Positions 46,890 to 57,069 of a stretch of 64,000 nt of DNA are shown here, in pieces. The position numbers and the translations under genes are program-made. The notes beneath the pieces are model-generated. The model worked only from the letters and a program-made list of their open reading frames with translations. It searched no databases and was not told the origin of the DNA. The DNA comes from Gnetum montanum (Eukaryota; Streptophyta; Gnetopsida; Gnetales; Gnetaceae): contig MNCI01021551.1 of the NCBI GenBank assembly GCA_015680685.1, positions 217,885-281,884 of the forward strand, in the 5' to 3' direction. Each line of letters opens with the position of its first letter. The first letter of the stretch is position 1.

Positions 46890-47980
46890 AATAGCGTAAT
46901 CCTGAGTGAAAAATCTGAGCGTAGACAACCCAGCGTAAGCGTAAACTGTGAAACCCCAGCGTAAGCGTAAACCTAAACCTTGAGCGTAGATGCCAACGAC
47001 TAAACCCCAGCATAGACGTCGAGCGTAGAAGTTCAAGTGTCGGTGTAGAGACTCAGACTCTGGTGTAGAGGCTCAGCATAGGCGTAAACAGTTTCAACCC
47101 TCAGCATCAATTGTTGATCCCAGCATAGAGGACACCGAGATGGGCACAGGCAAGGAAGTGGAAGGCTAGGGGAGGAAGGGTCCTGATTTGACCTTCGCAG
47201 AGGAGAGCGAGGCCATGCTGTAGTGCCTGCCCAGGCCAAGGATTCTGTCATGGCCTGGATCATCCCACAGGTAGGCTCTGATCTTGCCTCTGTTAGTTAT
47301 TTTTGTTTGTGCATGTTTCATAGCGTAGACAGTCTCGTAGAGGGCTTCGGTGTATATGCTGAGCGTAAGGAGTTAATGTAGAGGGTTTCAGCGTATACGC
47401 CAAGCATATGTTCACAGCGTAAAGTGTTTTGGTGTATACGCTGAGCGTTTGTCACAACGTAAAGTCTCGATAGCGTAGACTGTCATAGCGTAATCTGTTT
47501 TATCAGTGCATAGCGTAAACACTTTTTCTTGCATGAAGCATAGACGGTTTTATCAGCGTATATGCTGAAGGCTGCTACGATGTATACGCTAAGGGTTTCT
47601 ACAGCATATACACTGAGCATGCACAGTTCTGTCTTTTCAAGTGTGGTACAGTGTAAACCTATTTTCATGTAAACTATTTTCGGCGTAAATTTATTTGCAC
47701 AGGATTCAGCATAAATTGTTTGTTCAGTGTCTAGTATAGACAATTTACGCTGAAGGCTTCTACGGCGTATACGCTGAGGGTTTGTACCGCGTATACGCTG
47801 AGCGTAAACGGTTTGGTCGATAGCGTAAATAGTTCGTTGTCAGTGTATACGCCAGGCGTAAACAGTTTTTGATGGCGTATACAATTTTTTTTACAGCATA
47901 TACACCAGGATAAGCAGCGTATATAGTTCTTGACAACGTATACGCTGGTATAAGCAGCATATACACTGAGTGTAAACAAT
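46890..47980 (+). repeat. GCGTAA/GCGTATACGC array in leader and intron 1 of the T3 antisense gene
   Basis: Numerous AGCGTAAAC, CAGCGTAGA and GCGTATACGCTGAGCGT units occur, first in the presumed leader (46890-47120) and again in intron 1 (47310-47975). The core palindrome is the one in the T3 LTR U3. Open stretches on the minus strand here are by-products. Confidence 0.8.
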
Positions 47981-50900
47981 TAGTAATTTTTCCTAAGTGT
48001 CAGTTTATGATGTGAACTTTTGTTTTTCGCGTCGTTTTGATGCATGGCTGATTTACGGTGGCATCTTGGCTGCTTGCAGGGACACTAAGCCTTTTCTCCT
48101 CATGGTTGAGCTTGTTGGGGTGCTAACATGGTTTGGCCCCATTGAGGCTGATGAGCCTACCCCAGATCTAATTGTGGACAACAATGGGGTTTGGTTCAGA
48201 GAAGGTGCGTGTGAATTCCTAGCCTTCATACTGGACAATTTTGAAGTGGTTATCTAGTCACACCTAAGTGAACTGGTGGCATGGAGCGTGCTTGAGGCCA
48301 TGTTGCCGGGAGCCACGGAGGGTGTCGTGGTCTTCATAGAAGACATCAATGAGGGGCCACTTGTGAATGAGGATGGTTCTTTCTGCAGGCCTAGGTCTAC
48401 GCACCCGTTAGCGTGCATGTGGGCATAATTGCCGTAAGGATAGGACTACCTCAATAACACTTTGTTCTTAGCTGTGCACGCACACACACTACTCCAGAAT
48501 CCCCCTAGCACAGTGTATCGGGTGGATAGGTAGGACCGTTTAAGTTTGTTGTTTCTTTTCGCCATTTGGTACTTGCTTCTGTTTTGACATCCATTCGTTT
48601 GTAGGCCTAAAGTTAACCCAGATGGAACGTGCATCGAGGATGACAGGCTTGCTCTAGCTCATACCGCTCTAGAGGCATTTATGGCAGGTCCCACCCTTCG
48701 TGGAGCCATATTAGCTTAAACGAAGGGTGCTATCGTTCATTTTTACAGGTAATTTTCTAGAGTGTTCGCGATGTGCCAAGGTCGTGGATGGTTGCATGAA
48801 GATTGGTCGGACAAGGGGCCAGTCTTCCCTCACGACTCTGGCTTAGGTAACACCTCCAAGTCCACAACTAACGGTAAATGACAACATTTCCTAGATGTGC
48901 TAACGTGTTTGTTCAACCGTCTGGAATTATACTGATATGATGATTTCAAATTGTATGTGCAGTTGATGTACCTCCTGGCGAGGACCCTATCACAACGGGA
49001 CGAACTGAGACTACCCTATCAATGAAGTTTGGGGAGGTCAATAAGGCCCGAAAATGGTTATGTACCCATGCCTCGTCATCCAGCGTTCGTTGCTTAGATG
49101 ATGTCGGCCTCATGGAGCTCTTCACGACCCTAAGCCCTGATGTATCAATAGCAAAAATGATCGAGATTGTGGACTCCTTCAATGAGTCTATCTCCTACTA
49201 CAACACCTGGATTAAGGGTGTTAAGATATTTTTCTTTGGTGTACTAGCAGATGGTAAAAATGTAGCTTTCGACAGGGCTCATAAAGAGCTACAAACAGTT
49301 CATGAATTGGAGGATTGGCTAGGCATGGCCAAGGGTGCTAAGGGATCCCCAATGCAGGTGAAATCAAAAGTTGAGGAGGTGAATGAACTATATCCCCTGT
49401 TTAGGGTGCGAGTATTCCCGAAATCCTTATCTCAAGTGTGGAGCCTTGGGGTCGAAGCTGTACGTATCATGCGAACTATCCTAGAAACCGGAACGCGCTA
49501 TAATTGGACCCAATTTTTGTTGTCGGGCTTGCATAAGGGGATAGTGTGATTATGCTCGAATGTCAAGGTGCAATCCCACTTCACCTTTGCCTTCTTTGCC
49601 GGTTACCTGCGCCGCTTAGCTGAGTTCTTGGTAGTTCGCGCAGACAACAAGTATGTTCTACGGGATTGAGGTCAACTATCCTGCTCGTGGATCAACCACT
49701 TGTTTGAGGTTGCCGAGTCCCAAGACGCTCTTGAGGGAATTGATGAATCCGTGTCTATTAAAATAGGGGGGTCATCGGGTACCTCAATTCACACACGTGA
49801 TAGCTTAGGATTAGAGCCAGATGATGTGCCTTACACTACGAGAAGAGTTGAGTGGGTTATCAAAGAAACCGTTGGCAAGGCCAAGGGGAAGCTAACAAAG
49901 TACGAGTGCCCAACCGAGGAAGCCTCAAATGTCAACGAGCCACGAGTGAAGCGCATACGATTCAAGATGCCTGTACAAGGTTAGTAAACTCAATACACTC
50001 ATTGCGTTATTGTTTGTTCATAATTTTTACTTTGATTGCTTACATGTCACTAATACCTTCAGACTTGACTCGAGAAGTGAGGAAGCAAGCATTAGAGACT
50101 ATTACTGAAGAGGAGGAGACTAATACGGAGCGAAATAGTTAGGAGAAAAATGTGGAGAAGGATCAGGGAGGAGGAATGGAAGAGTTGAAGGGAGACACCA
50201 CAGAAACTGATCCGTTGGATGACCAGGGTGGTGTCGATCAAATGTTTAGTAGCTTTCTTAGGGGAAAGATGGACTTAGGTGATCGCCCAGAAGGTGACAA
50301 GGAGCATGGTATGTTTTCTTTTTTATTTTATCTTATCTTGTCTCATTAGTTGTCATTTCCATGGTATTTTATTTTCATATTTTCATTTCTTCCAGACGAA
50401 GGTAGTGAAACCAGGATGGTGCGGTTGGACGTACCTATGAAAATAGTTCCCCCTTAAAGGACTGTGGAGGTTAGTTCATCCCACACGTGTGGGCCATTTA
50501 CTTGGACAAAAATGCCGAGTAAGATGGATTTTGTGGCTAGAATTGCTGAAGAAGTTTTTGGACGAATTCAGGAGGCCCACCCTGAAATAGGTATAAACAT
50601 TTTGAATTATTTGCAGCTTTAGAGTTTCACACCCTATTTTTGTAATTTTAACATTTGTTCTTTTCATGTGCATAGGTGCCAAACTGAGGTGGGATCCTTC
50701 TGAGACAATCAGCATAGAGAGTTTTCCCACGTTATCCCCAGAAGTTGAGCAGGTGCCAAGACCTGTTTATGAGAAAGTAGTGGAAGGTCTTGTTCACAAC
50801 ACCAAGTCACTATGGACCTATATGCGTTCCATCGAACAGTTGTGGCTACAAATTCAAGCAAAGGAAAAGAAAGTCTCCAAGTTGTCAGTTGAGCGTGACG

Positions 50901-51659
50901 ATCTTAAGGCTCGGTATGAGTTCGCCTCTGCCAAACTAAGTGGTGATCACTCTTGGCAAACTTCCAAGGTCACCTATACTAGGTATTGGAAACTGCTCAA
51001 TCGTCACGCGTGACTACACGGAGACTAGTAGAACGTAAGGCCCAAGTAGACCTACTGAACCTCAAATGTCAAGACTGGAAAGCTTTCGCTTCCAAGGTTT
51101 GCAAGTGGGGTCAGGATGAAAAGAACCACAAACATCATTACAAGAAATTGTTAAAGGAAGTGTCCGTTAAGAAACGTCAACTTGAAATGTTTGTGGAGGG
51201 ATTGGGTTTACGCTCTACTTTTGATACTTTCGCCCAAAACACAACTGTTGATATGGAGTCGCCTACAAGGGTGATTACAACCGCTTTTGGGGAGGTGTCA
51301 GTGGGTGAATTCCCATTAAAGTGTCCTACCTGGTCAGCTATTGACAAGGGGAAGGCCTTCGCAGATGTTGATCTAGGCCTTGATGGGACATATTGGATGA
51401 GTGTCTCGGAAGAGGAAATCCTCCGTCGGCTGGAATTTGGCTTAGGAGGCTCCCCTGTGGTAAGAATTTTGTCATTATGTTCTTTGTTCATTGCCCATTG
51501 TTTGTAATTTTTTCTTTCTCTTATTCTTACGTTGATTATCTCTTTTTGCGTTTTCAAGATCAAAGTAGCAACGATGTTTACGAAGCTGGTCCCAGTGAAG
51601 CGCGGACCCATGATGCCAGCGGGTCTAAAGGGGATGACCCTCCCACCCCAAATGTTTAG
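47137..51659 (+). pseudogene. Eight-exon antisense gene of T3 (FCP1-like pseudophosphatase plus coiled coil)
   Basis: Predicted exons: about 47137-47270 (donor CCCACAG|GTAGGC), 48080-48529, 48605-48846, 48963-49979, 50063-50308, 50396-50590, 50676-51459 and 51559-51659 (TAG). Introns are 809 then 75-116 bases. Exon 2 shows KPFLLMVELVGVL, GVWFREGACEFLAFILDNFE (then one stop) and NNTLFLAVHAHTLLQNPPST, matching FCP1/SCP blocks with Asp pairs replaced. Exon 4 is long and mostly open (KWLCTHASSSSVRCL, YNWTQFLLSGLHKG), no family recognised. Exon 7 (WTYMRSIEQLWLQIQ, DWKAFASKVCKWGQ) is helical, with one frameshift near 51000. Exon 1 is poorly conserved and carries stops, so the start is uncertain. 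About 1,056 codons. Located between protease and RT, opposite strand. Confidence 0.7.
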
Positions 51660-51954
51660 TTTTTGTTTGTTTTGTCATTTTTTGTTGTTGTGGAACTACT
51701 CTGACTCAAATTTATATGGGAATTATAAATTGAGATGAATGAAACCAGTTAACTCTTGTACTTGTACATCATTTCATGTATGAAAAAAAAACATTTTTTT
51801 TGTTGATTTTGAGTTTAATTGTAAACATGACACGACAATGTAAAATGTTTTGGGTTTTTCTTTGTTTTATCTTCTTGAGAATAATGCACGGATGTAATCA
51901 TAAATCAGAGTGTAATGATAAACAAAAGAGGAAAACAAAGTATAAGTGTATGAT

Positions 51955-52225
51955 CTAGTTTAAGGCCATTTGGGGCCACATTTGCACTAGTTTAAGGCCA
52001 TTTTGGACCACATGCATAGTTTAAGGCCATTTCAGACCACGTGTATAGTTTAAGGCTGTTTCGGGCCCTAGTCATTAACAGGGAACATTGCGAATGACAT
52101 GGGTGGATTTCTGGGTTGACCAACCATTTCTGATAGTGGCTAGTTTTATGTTATTGTGGACATGATAGTTTAACGTCATTCCAGACAAATTGTAGTTTAG
52201 CGTCATTTCGGACAGATTTATGTTG
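51955..52225 (-). repeat. Hairpin-motif block between T3 antisense gene and protease
   Basis: Four units have AGTTTAAGGCCATTTNGG-type sequence (51956-52070) and three have AGTTTAACGTCATTCCAGAC-type sequence (52140-52215), including one with ATGT/ACAT arms. Both arm types occur side by side in this block. Confidence 0.8.
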
Positions 52226-52387
52226 TTATTATTTTAGTAGTTTTTTGATTTTTCTTATTTTTATGTGAGGTGATGTGTAAGCGGGTATGATTCTGTATTC
52301 AGCGTCCCCTTCACTAATTACGTTGAATGGTAACTCAGCCCAAGTGATGTCTGATGGAATGGTTCCCGCATCAGTGTTTTTAGACAT

Positions 52388-53194
52388 TTAGGTATTTATT
52401 GTGAGTTCTATGTTAGCTGTTGTTTCTAAGTGAGGAGGTATATGTACAGTGTCCGGCGTAGGTGTTTCTGTTTCAGGTGGATCTTCTTCCGTGTTTAAAG
52501 GATTAGCGCTTACCAGTTGTTGTTCATTTACATCATTTTGTCTAGGCTCTTCGAGCTTAACCTCTGAGCCTTGGTCCGTGTCCATGTACGATGAAACGAT
52601 GGGTGTGGCAGCCTCCCTGTGTATGATGATTTCACCACCTTCATAAGGTAGATGAATCTCTTGGTGTATAGGGGATGAGACTGCTTATAGTTGGGCTAAC
52701 CAAGGCCTTCCTAGTATTAGGTTGAATCCTGGCATTTCATCAATTACTATGAAGTCGGAGGATGTGGGGAATTGATCCCCTGCTATGATGTCTAATTTGA
52801 TTGTACCCTTAACTATCACACGTGACCCGCTGAATGATTTCAGGCATGTCATGATGGTTGGTCTGATTAATTCTATAAGTCCCAGTTGTTCGACGATAGG
52901 ATATGGTACTATGTTTGTGACTGCTCCATCATCCATGTGGACCCTATGTATCTTGAATTGGTTTACGCGTATTGTTATGAACATGGGGGCTATTTTTACC
53001 TCCCCTATTTTCTTATCCACCTTGATGTTATCATTGTGGAAACTTAGTGGTTTGGAAGTTATCTCTTGGGGCGAGTACATTACCGCATGAATGGATGGTT
53101 CATTTGGGGGCAAGTCCTCGCTTACCAAGATTGATGTTAACATGTGCACCAAAGCTTCACAATGTGTTTGCGATGTTAACACTAAGTCACACAA
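52388..53194 (-). pseudogene. Protease region of T3
   Basis: A 169-codon frame (53194-52685) has LTSQTHCEALVHMLTSILV, IHRVHMDDGAVTNIVPYPIV with D-D-G-A, GTIKLDIIAGDQFPTSSDF and GFNLILGRPWLAQL. A stop near 52685 is followed by a hydrophilic tail (52585-52388) with MDTDQGSEV, corresponding to tails in T1 and T2. It is the most intact protease core in the window. Confidence 0.8.
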
Positions 53195-53371
53195 GCTTAA
53201 TGATGTATTCTTTTGTTTGAGTGCTTGTGTGACCTATGTTAAGGCTGTTACTAAGGCTCAACTGTTGGATGCATTTTTAGCGGCGGTGACCTAGTCCATT
53301 AGGCCCAACAATTTTATCTCGTGCATCGTTGATTTATCGTTTTGACCTGGGATTGTTGATTTAGATGTGTC

Positions 53372-54211
53372 CTATTTTCTGGATGATTTACCTTTATGTC
53401 CTGTGTTTGGTTGACTGTTAGGCAGTGTCATGGGTACTGTGTTAAGTGGGGTGGATTTAGGTGGCCCTACAGCTAACCGTTGATGCTCCTTCTCCAAGCA
53501 CTTATGCGTAAGCTTATCCGCTAAGCATTCTTGCATGTGGTGTGGGGGTGCAGTTGGTTTGGAGGCCTCAGGTTGCCTTGGGATTCGTACGACGTATGGA
53601 GTCGGGCGGGGTTGCGATTGGACAGTCAAATGTCGTTAAGCAGAAGGTTGGTTGGGCACCTTGACGACGTAAGGACTGGGTTTACTTTGCATTTGGGAGG
53701 TGGAGGGTTGATAATCATTAGGACGTTCGGGTGTCCTAACGACGTATGGGGTTGGTTTAGGTGAAGGTTGGACCTCTGCTGTCGCAACTACGGGTGATAC
53801 TCGGACTACAAAAGGGGCAAGTCGAGTAGGAGGGGTTGGAAGATTTGAGGTAGTGATGGCAGGAGGTACACACACCACGTATGGTTTTTCGCGTGTCGGG
53901 GTGTTGGAAGTTGGTACGGTGGAGGGTACGCAGACAACATATGGCTGCTGTGGGACGTATGATGATTGAGGCATGGGTGTTGATGCAGTAGGAGGAATGC
54001 ATACTACAAATGGCTTGTTAGGAGTCTGTTGTTCATAGTCAAAGTAGACGATGTTAATGGTCGGCGTTTTAGGTTCATTATCTAAGCAGATCGTGTTAAT
54101 AATGTACAATGCCTCTCTGGTATTCAGAGGGTCTTTATACACCCCCATAGCCTGGTTCTGCAGTTGGAAAAGGTTGGCCTCACCAAAGGTGATTTGGCCT
54201 CCATCGATCAT
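53372..54211 (-). pseudogene. PYVV-repeat linker between gag and protease of T3
   Basis: The frame 54211-53636 and the following 53629-53372 frame contain at least seven copies of a P-[YF]-V-V-[CRK]-[VI]-P motif: KPFVVCIPP, QPYVVCVPS, KPYVVCVPP, APFVVRVSP, TPYVVRTPE, SPYVVKVPN, TPYVVRIPR. They are separated by 15-25 Pro/Ser/Thr-rich residues. T1 and T2 have only one to three related motifs at this place, so the repeat expanded in T3. It may be a flexible or protein-binding spacer. Confidence 0.75.
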
Positions 54212-56449
54212 TCATTGTATGTCCTGCTTCAGGGTGAAATAGTAATCCGTGCCGTGCCCATTGCGTTGATGATAGTCACAAAAGCGATCCATTCTAAAAC
54301 CTTTGGATACTGGAGGCTCATCTGATGTTGCTAGGCTTGGGTTCTGAATGAGTTGACAGAACCGATCATGTCTCTGGATGGCCGCAGGGGATAACTATTT
54401 GTGTTTCATTAACCCAGCCTTCAGTAGCTGATTGAATAGCTAGGATGGCTTCATAGGCAATGGCGTATATTGGGAGGGTTCTTTCCTCTCAAAGTTTCTC
54501 GTCCGATTTTGTGTTGGGTTCTATGATGATGATGATTCTAGTGCAGTCGCAGGAGTAGGTTTAACATAATTAGTAGAGGCCACCAACGGTTTATTTTGTT
54601 ATGCCATATTTGCTTGTTACGTTTCCGCTATTGCCGCTATTGTTGCTTTAGCCTTTTCTTTATCCTTTTTACTATGTTGATTTTTAAAGGCTAGATACAT
54701 AGGATCATGGCTATTTTGGGCCACCTCCTCTATATTTTTAATTTGTACAAAGGCTTGGTTAAGGTTATGTGCATTGACGTAATATAACTTAGATTTAAAA
54801 AAATTGTTAACAGCCCCCTTTAGAATGGTGAGCAGGTATGTCCGTGGGATTGGCTCGTGTAGCTCATTGAGAGCAGCACTCCACCTCTGGATAAATTTTT
54901 GTACAAGTTCCAGAGGTGCTTGTTTAACTTGTATAAGGCTATCAGGTATCGCTTCAGGTTTCAAGTTATACTTGAACCTGGTCACGAATTGATGTAACAG
55001 CTCTTCCAGGGAAAATATGAAATTTCTCGGCAAGGCCCGATACCAATCGAGCGCTCTCCCTGCGAGGGACATAGGGAACACTCGCAAAATGGCATGTGGC
55101 CACGCCTGGAGTAATGCGCACTCTAATCTAAATGTTATAAGATGAGCATTGGGGTATGTTTCCCCATTATATTTAGTTAGTGTAGGCAATGATATGCCTT
55201 TGGGCAAGGTTAGTGGCAGGATGGAAGCGCTGATGGGGTCATCATGGTAAAAGTCCACTACCTTCAACTCTCCGTCGGCAGCTGTTTTGAGGCGTTTAAC
55301 CTCGTCAGTTAGTTCTTGCATTAGTTTTTTAGCATCTACCCAATCTTGGGCACTAGGTGACATAGAAACTTGGGGATATGGTACATTGTATAGGTTGGAC
55401 TGTTGGATAGTAGGTTGAAAGGCTGAAAGCTGTGCGGTCAGCTGTTGTACTTGTGGCACATTCATAGCGGGTGGCACTAGGGATGGTACATTGTAAGCGA
55501 GAGGTTGTTGTTACTGTGGTTGTGGCTGTACTTGGGGAATGTTGGCTGGTGGAATAGTGTGAGGTGGTATGTTGTAGCGAGGGGGTTGATGTGGTTGAGC
55601 ACCCATTGCTACCCATTGCCTGGTCATGTTTTGTAGAGGAACCTCCTATTGGGTTACAGCGGTGGAAGGGGCTCCGTATGTTTGGATGTGGGGGATATAG
55701 TGAGCAGACGTAGATGTCGGTATCACATTTGGCATCTCGATCACTTGGGGTGGCAAGGTTGCTCCCATGTTATTGTGAGGGGGTGGTAATTGTGAGGATG
55801 GGCCTGTGGCTGCAGAGGAGATGATAGCGAGAGGGAGTGTGCTAAATTGCGGGTCGGTTGCAGGAGGAACATGAATGAATGCGGATGTTTCTGGTAGAGG
55901 CATTTGCACTTGGGTGAACCTGAGGGGTTGGGGGGGCATGATTTCCCCTGTGCCTGGATGAAACATGGGGTTAACATGTGTTTGTGGGCTAAGGGTGTGA
56001 TACGAGTCTTCATGTTCAGATTGGGCAGCGAAGTCATCCTCCTCTTCCGATTGAGGATCTACTGTAGGCTGATCCCGAGATTGATTCCTTTGCAGGAGGA
56101 GTCATGTGATTAGCTTAGAGTAAGACTCTGGGACAAGGATGACATCATACGGGGAAGGAATGAACTCTTGCCCTCCCCTGTAGAAGAGTTCGTACTGCCA
56201 CTTGACTTCTATTTCAGTTTGGTCCAGGGCTAAGCCGGCTTGTATCTTCACACATATGAAGTTGTATTGGTCTTGGGTTATGACGTTGGATGATGGGTTC
56301 CTTCCTTGCAACCTAAGGGACCGGCGAGGCCCCGCTGTGGGTTGTGCCGCAAGCTGTTGAATAGCCATGGTGCCTACGATGTCAGTGACTTGTGTGGTTA
56401 TAGCTGTGGTGCTTGCGGTGTTCATGATGATAAGTTGAGGATGCGACAC
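54212..56449 (-). pseudogene. gag: Gag of T3 (Tat type)
   Basis: The N-terminal frame (56449-56102; the likely start is the internal MNTASTTAITTQ) has PRRSLRLQGRNPSS and QYNFI, matching T1 and T2. A Pro/Thr-rich part (55966-55646, 55616-55353) follows. The capsid domain is open over 286 codons (55477-54617): LPTLTKYNGETYPNAHLI, LAGRALDWYRALPRNF, VKQAPLELVQKFIQRW. The zinc region near 54300-54200 reads FCDYHQRNGHGTDYYF, with the last Cys replaced by Tyr. Frame breaks occur between these parts. Confidence 0.8.
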
Positions 56450-56479
56450 AATGTAGAGATGCTAAGTTAGTGTGCTTAG

Positions 56480-57020
56480 TATAGCATAAACCTACGTTGG
56501 TAGTGTACAGCGTATACGCTTCAGCAACCAGCATATAAGAACATCGTATACAGCGTATAGGTATGCAGCGTATAATGTCAGTATACAGGATCTACGGCGT
56601 AAATCGTACAGCGTATACTCTAAGCAACGTATACAGCGTAAGCGTGCAGCGTAAACAGGGTTACAGCGTATAGAGTGTAATGTAAGGACGACAACGTAAA
56701 AGAGTTTGCAGCGTAGGATATTCAGCGTAAACTTAGCGATGGCGTATACAGCATGGATAGAGTCTTATTTGCAATGTAGACAAGGTTTACAGCGTAAAGT
56801 GGGCGGCGTAGATGTTGAGAGTTCTGCGGACAGAGTAAGCGTATGGTTGATAGTGTAGATGCTGAGAGACTTGCAAATGGTGAATTTTTATACAGGGCAG
56901 CGCAGACGCTGGTCAGCATAGACGCTGGAAAGTTTGCAAGTAAGGTTTTAAACTATACAATGTAAATGCTGGGAGGTTTTCAGGAAAAGTCAGTGTGTAC
57001 TCAACAGCGTAGACGCTAAG
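56480..57020 (-). repeat. GCGTA-rich gag leader of T3
   Basis: The stretch between gag start and primer site contains about twenty CAGCGTATA, CAGCGTAAA and GCGTATACGC-type units. It is the leader counterpart of the arrays in the LTR U3 and the antisense-gene 5' region. Confidence 0.8.
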
Positions 57021-57046
57021 AGCTTTGATACAGTTTTTAGGTAGAG

Positions 57047-57064
57047 GCCCTCCTTCTAGCACCA
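57047..57064 (-). other. Primer binding site of T3, tRNA-Asn
   Basis: The plus strand GCCCTCCTTCTAGCACCA matches the 3' end of plant tRNA-Asn except for the discriminator base, and is identical to the T2 site. Five bases separate it from the LTR. Confidence 0.8.
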
Positions 57065-57069
57065 ATTTT

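Noticed and set aside
47483-47979. Minus-strand frames of 68-86 codons
   Set aside because: They come from GCGTA palindromic repeats in intron 1 of the T3 antisense gene and have no counterpart in T1 or T2.
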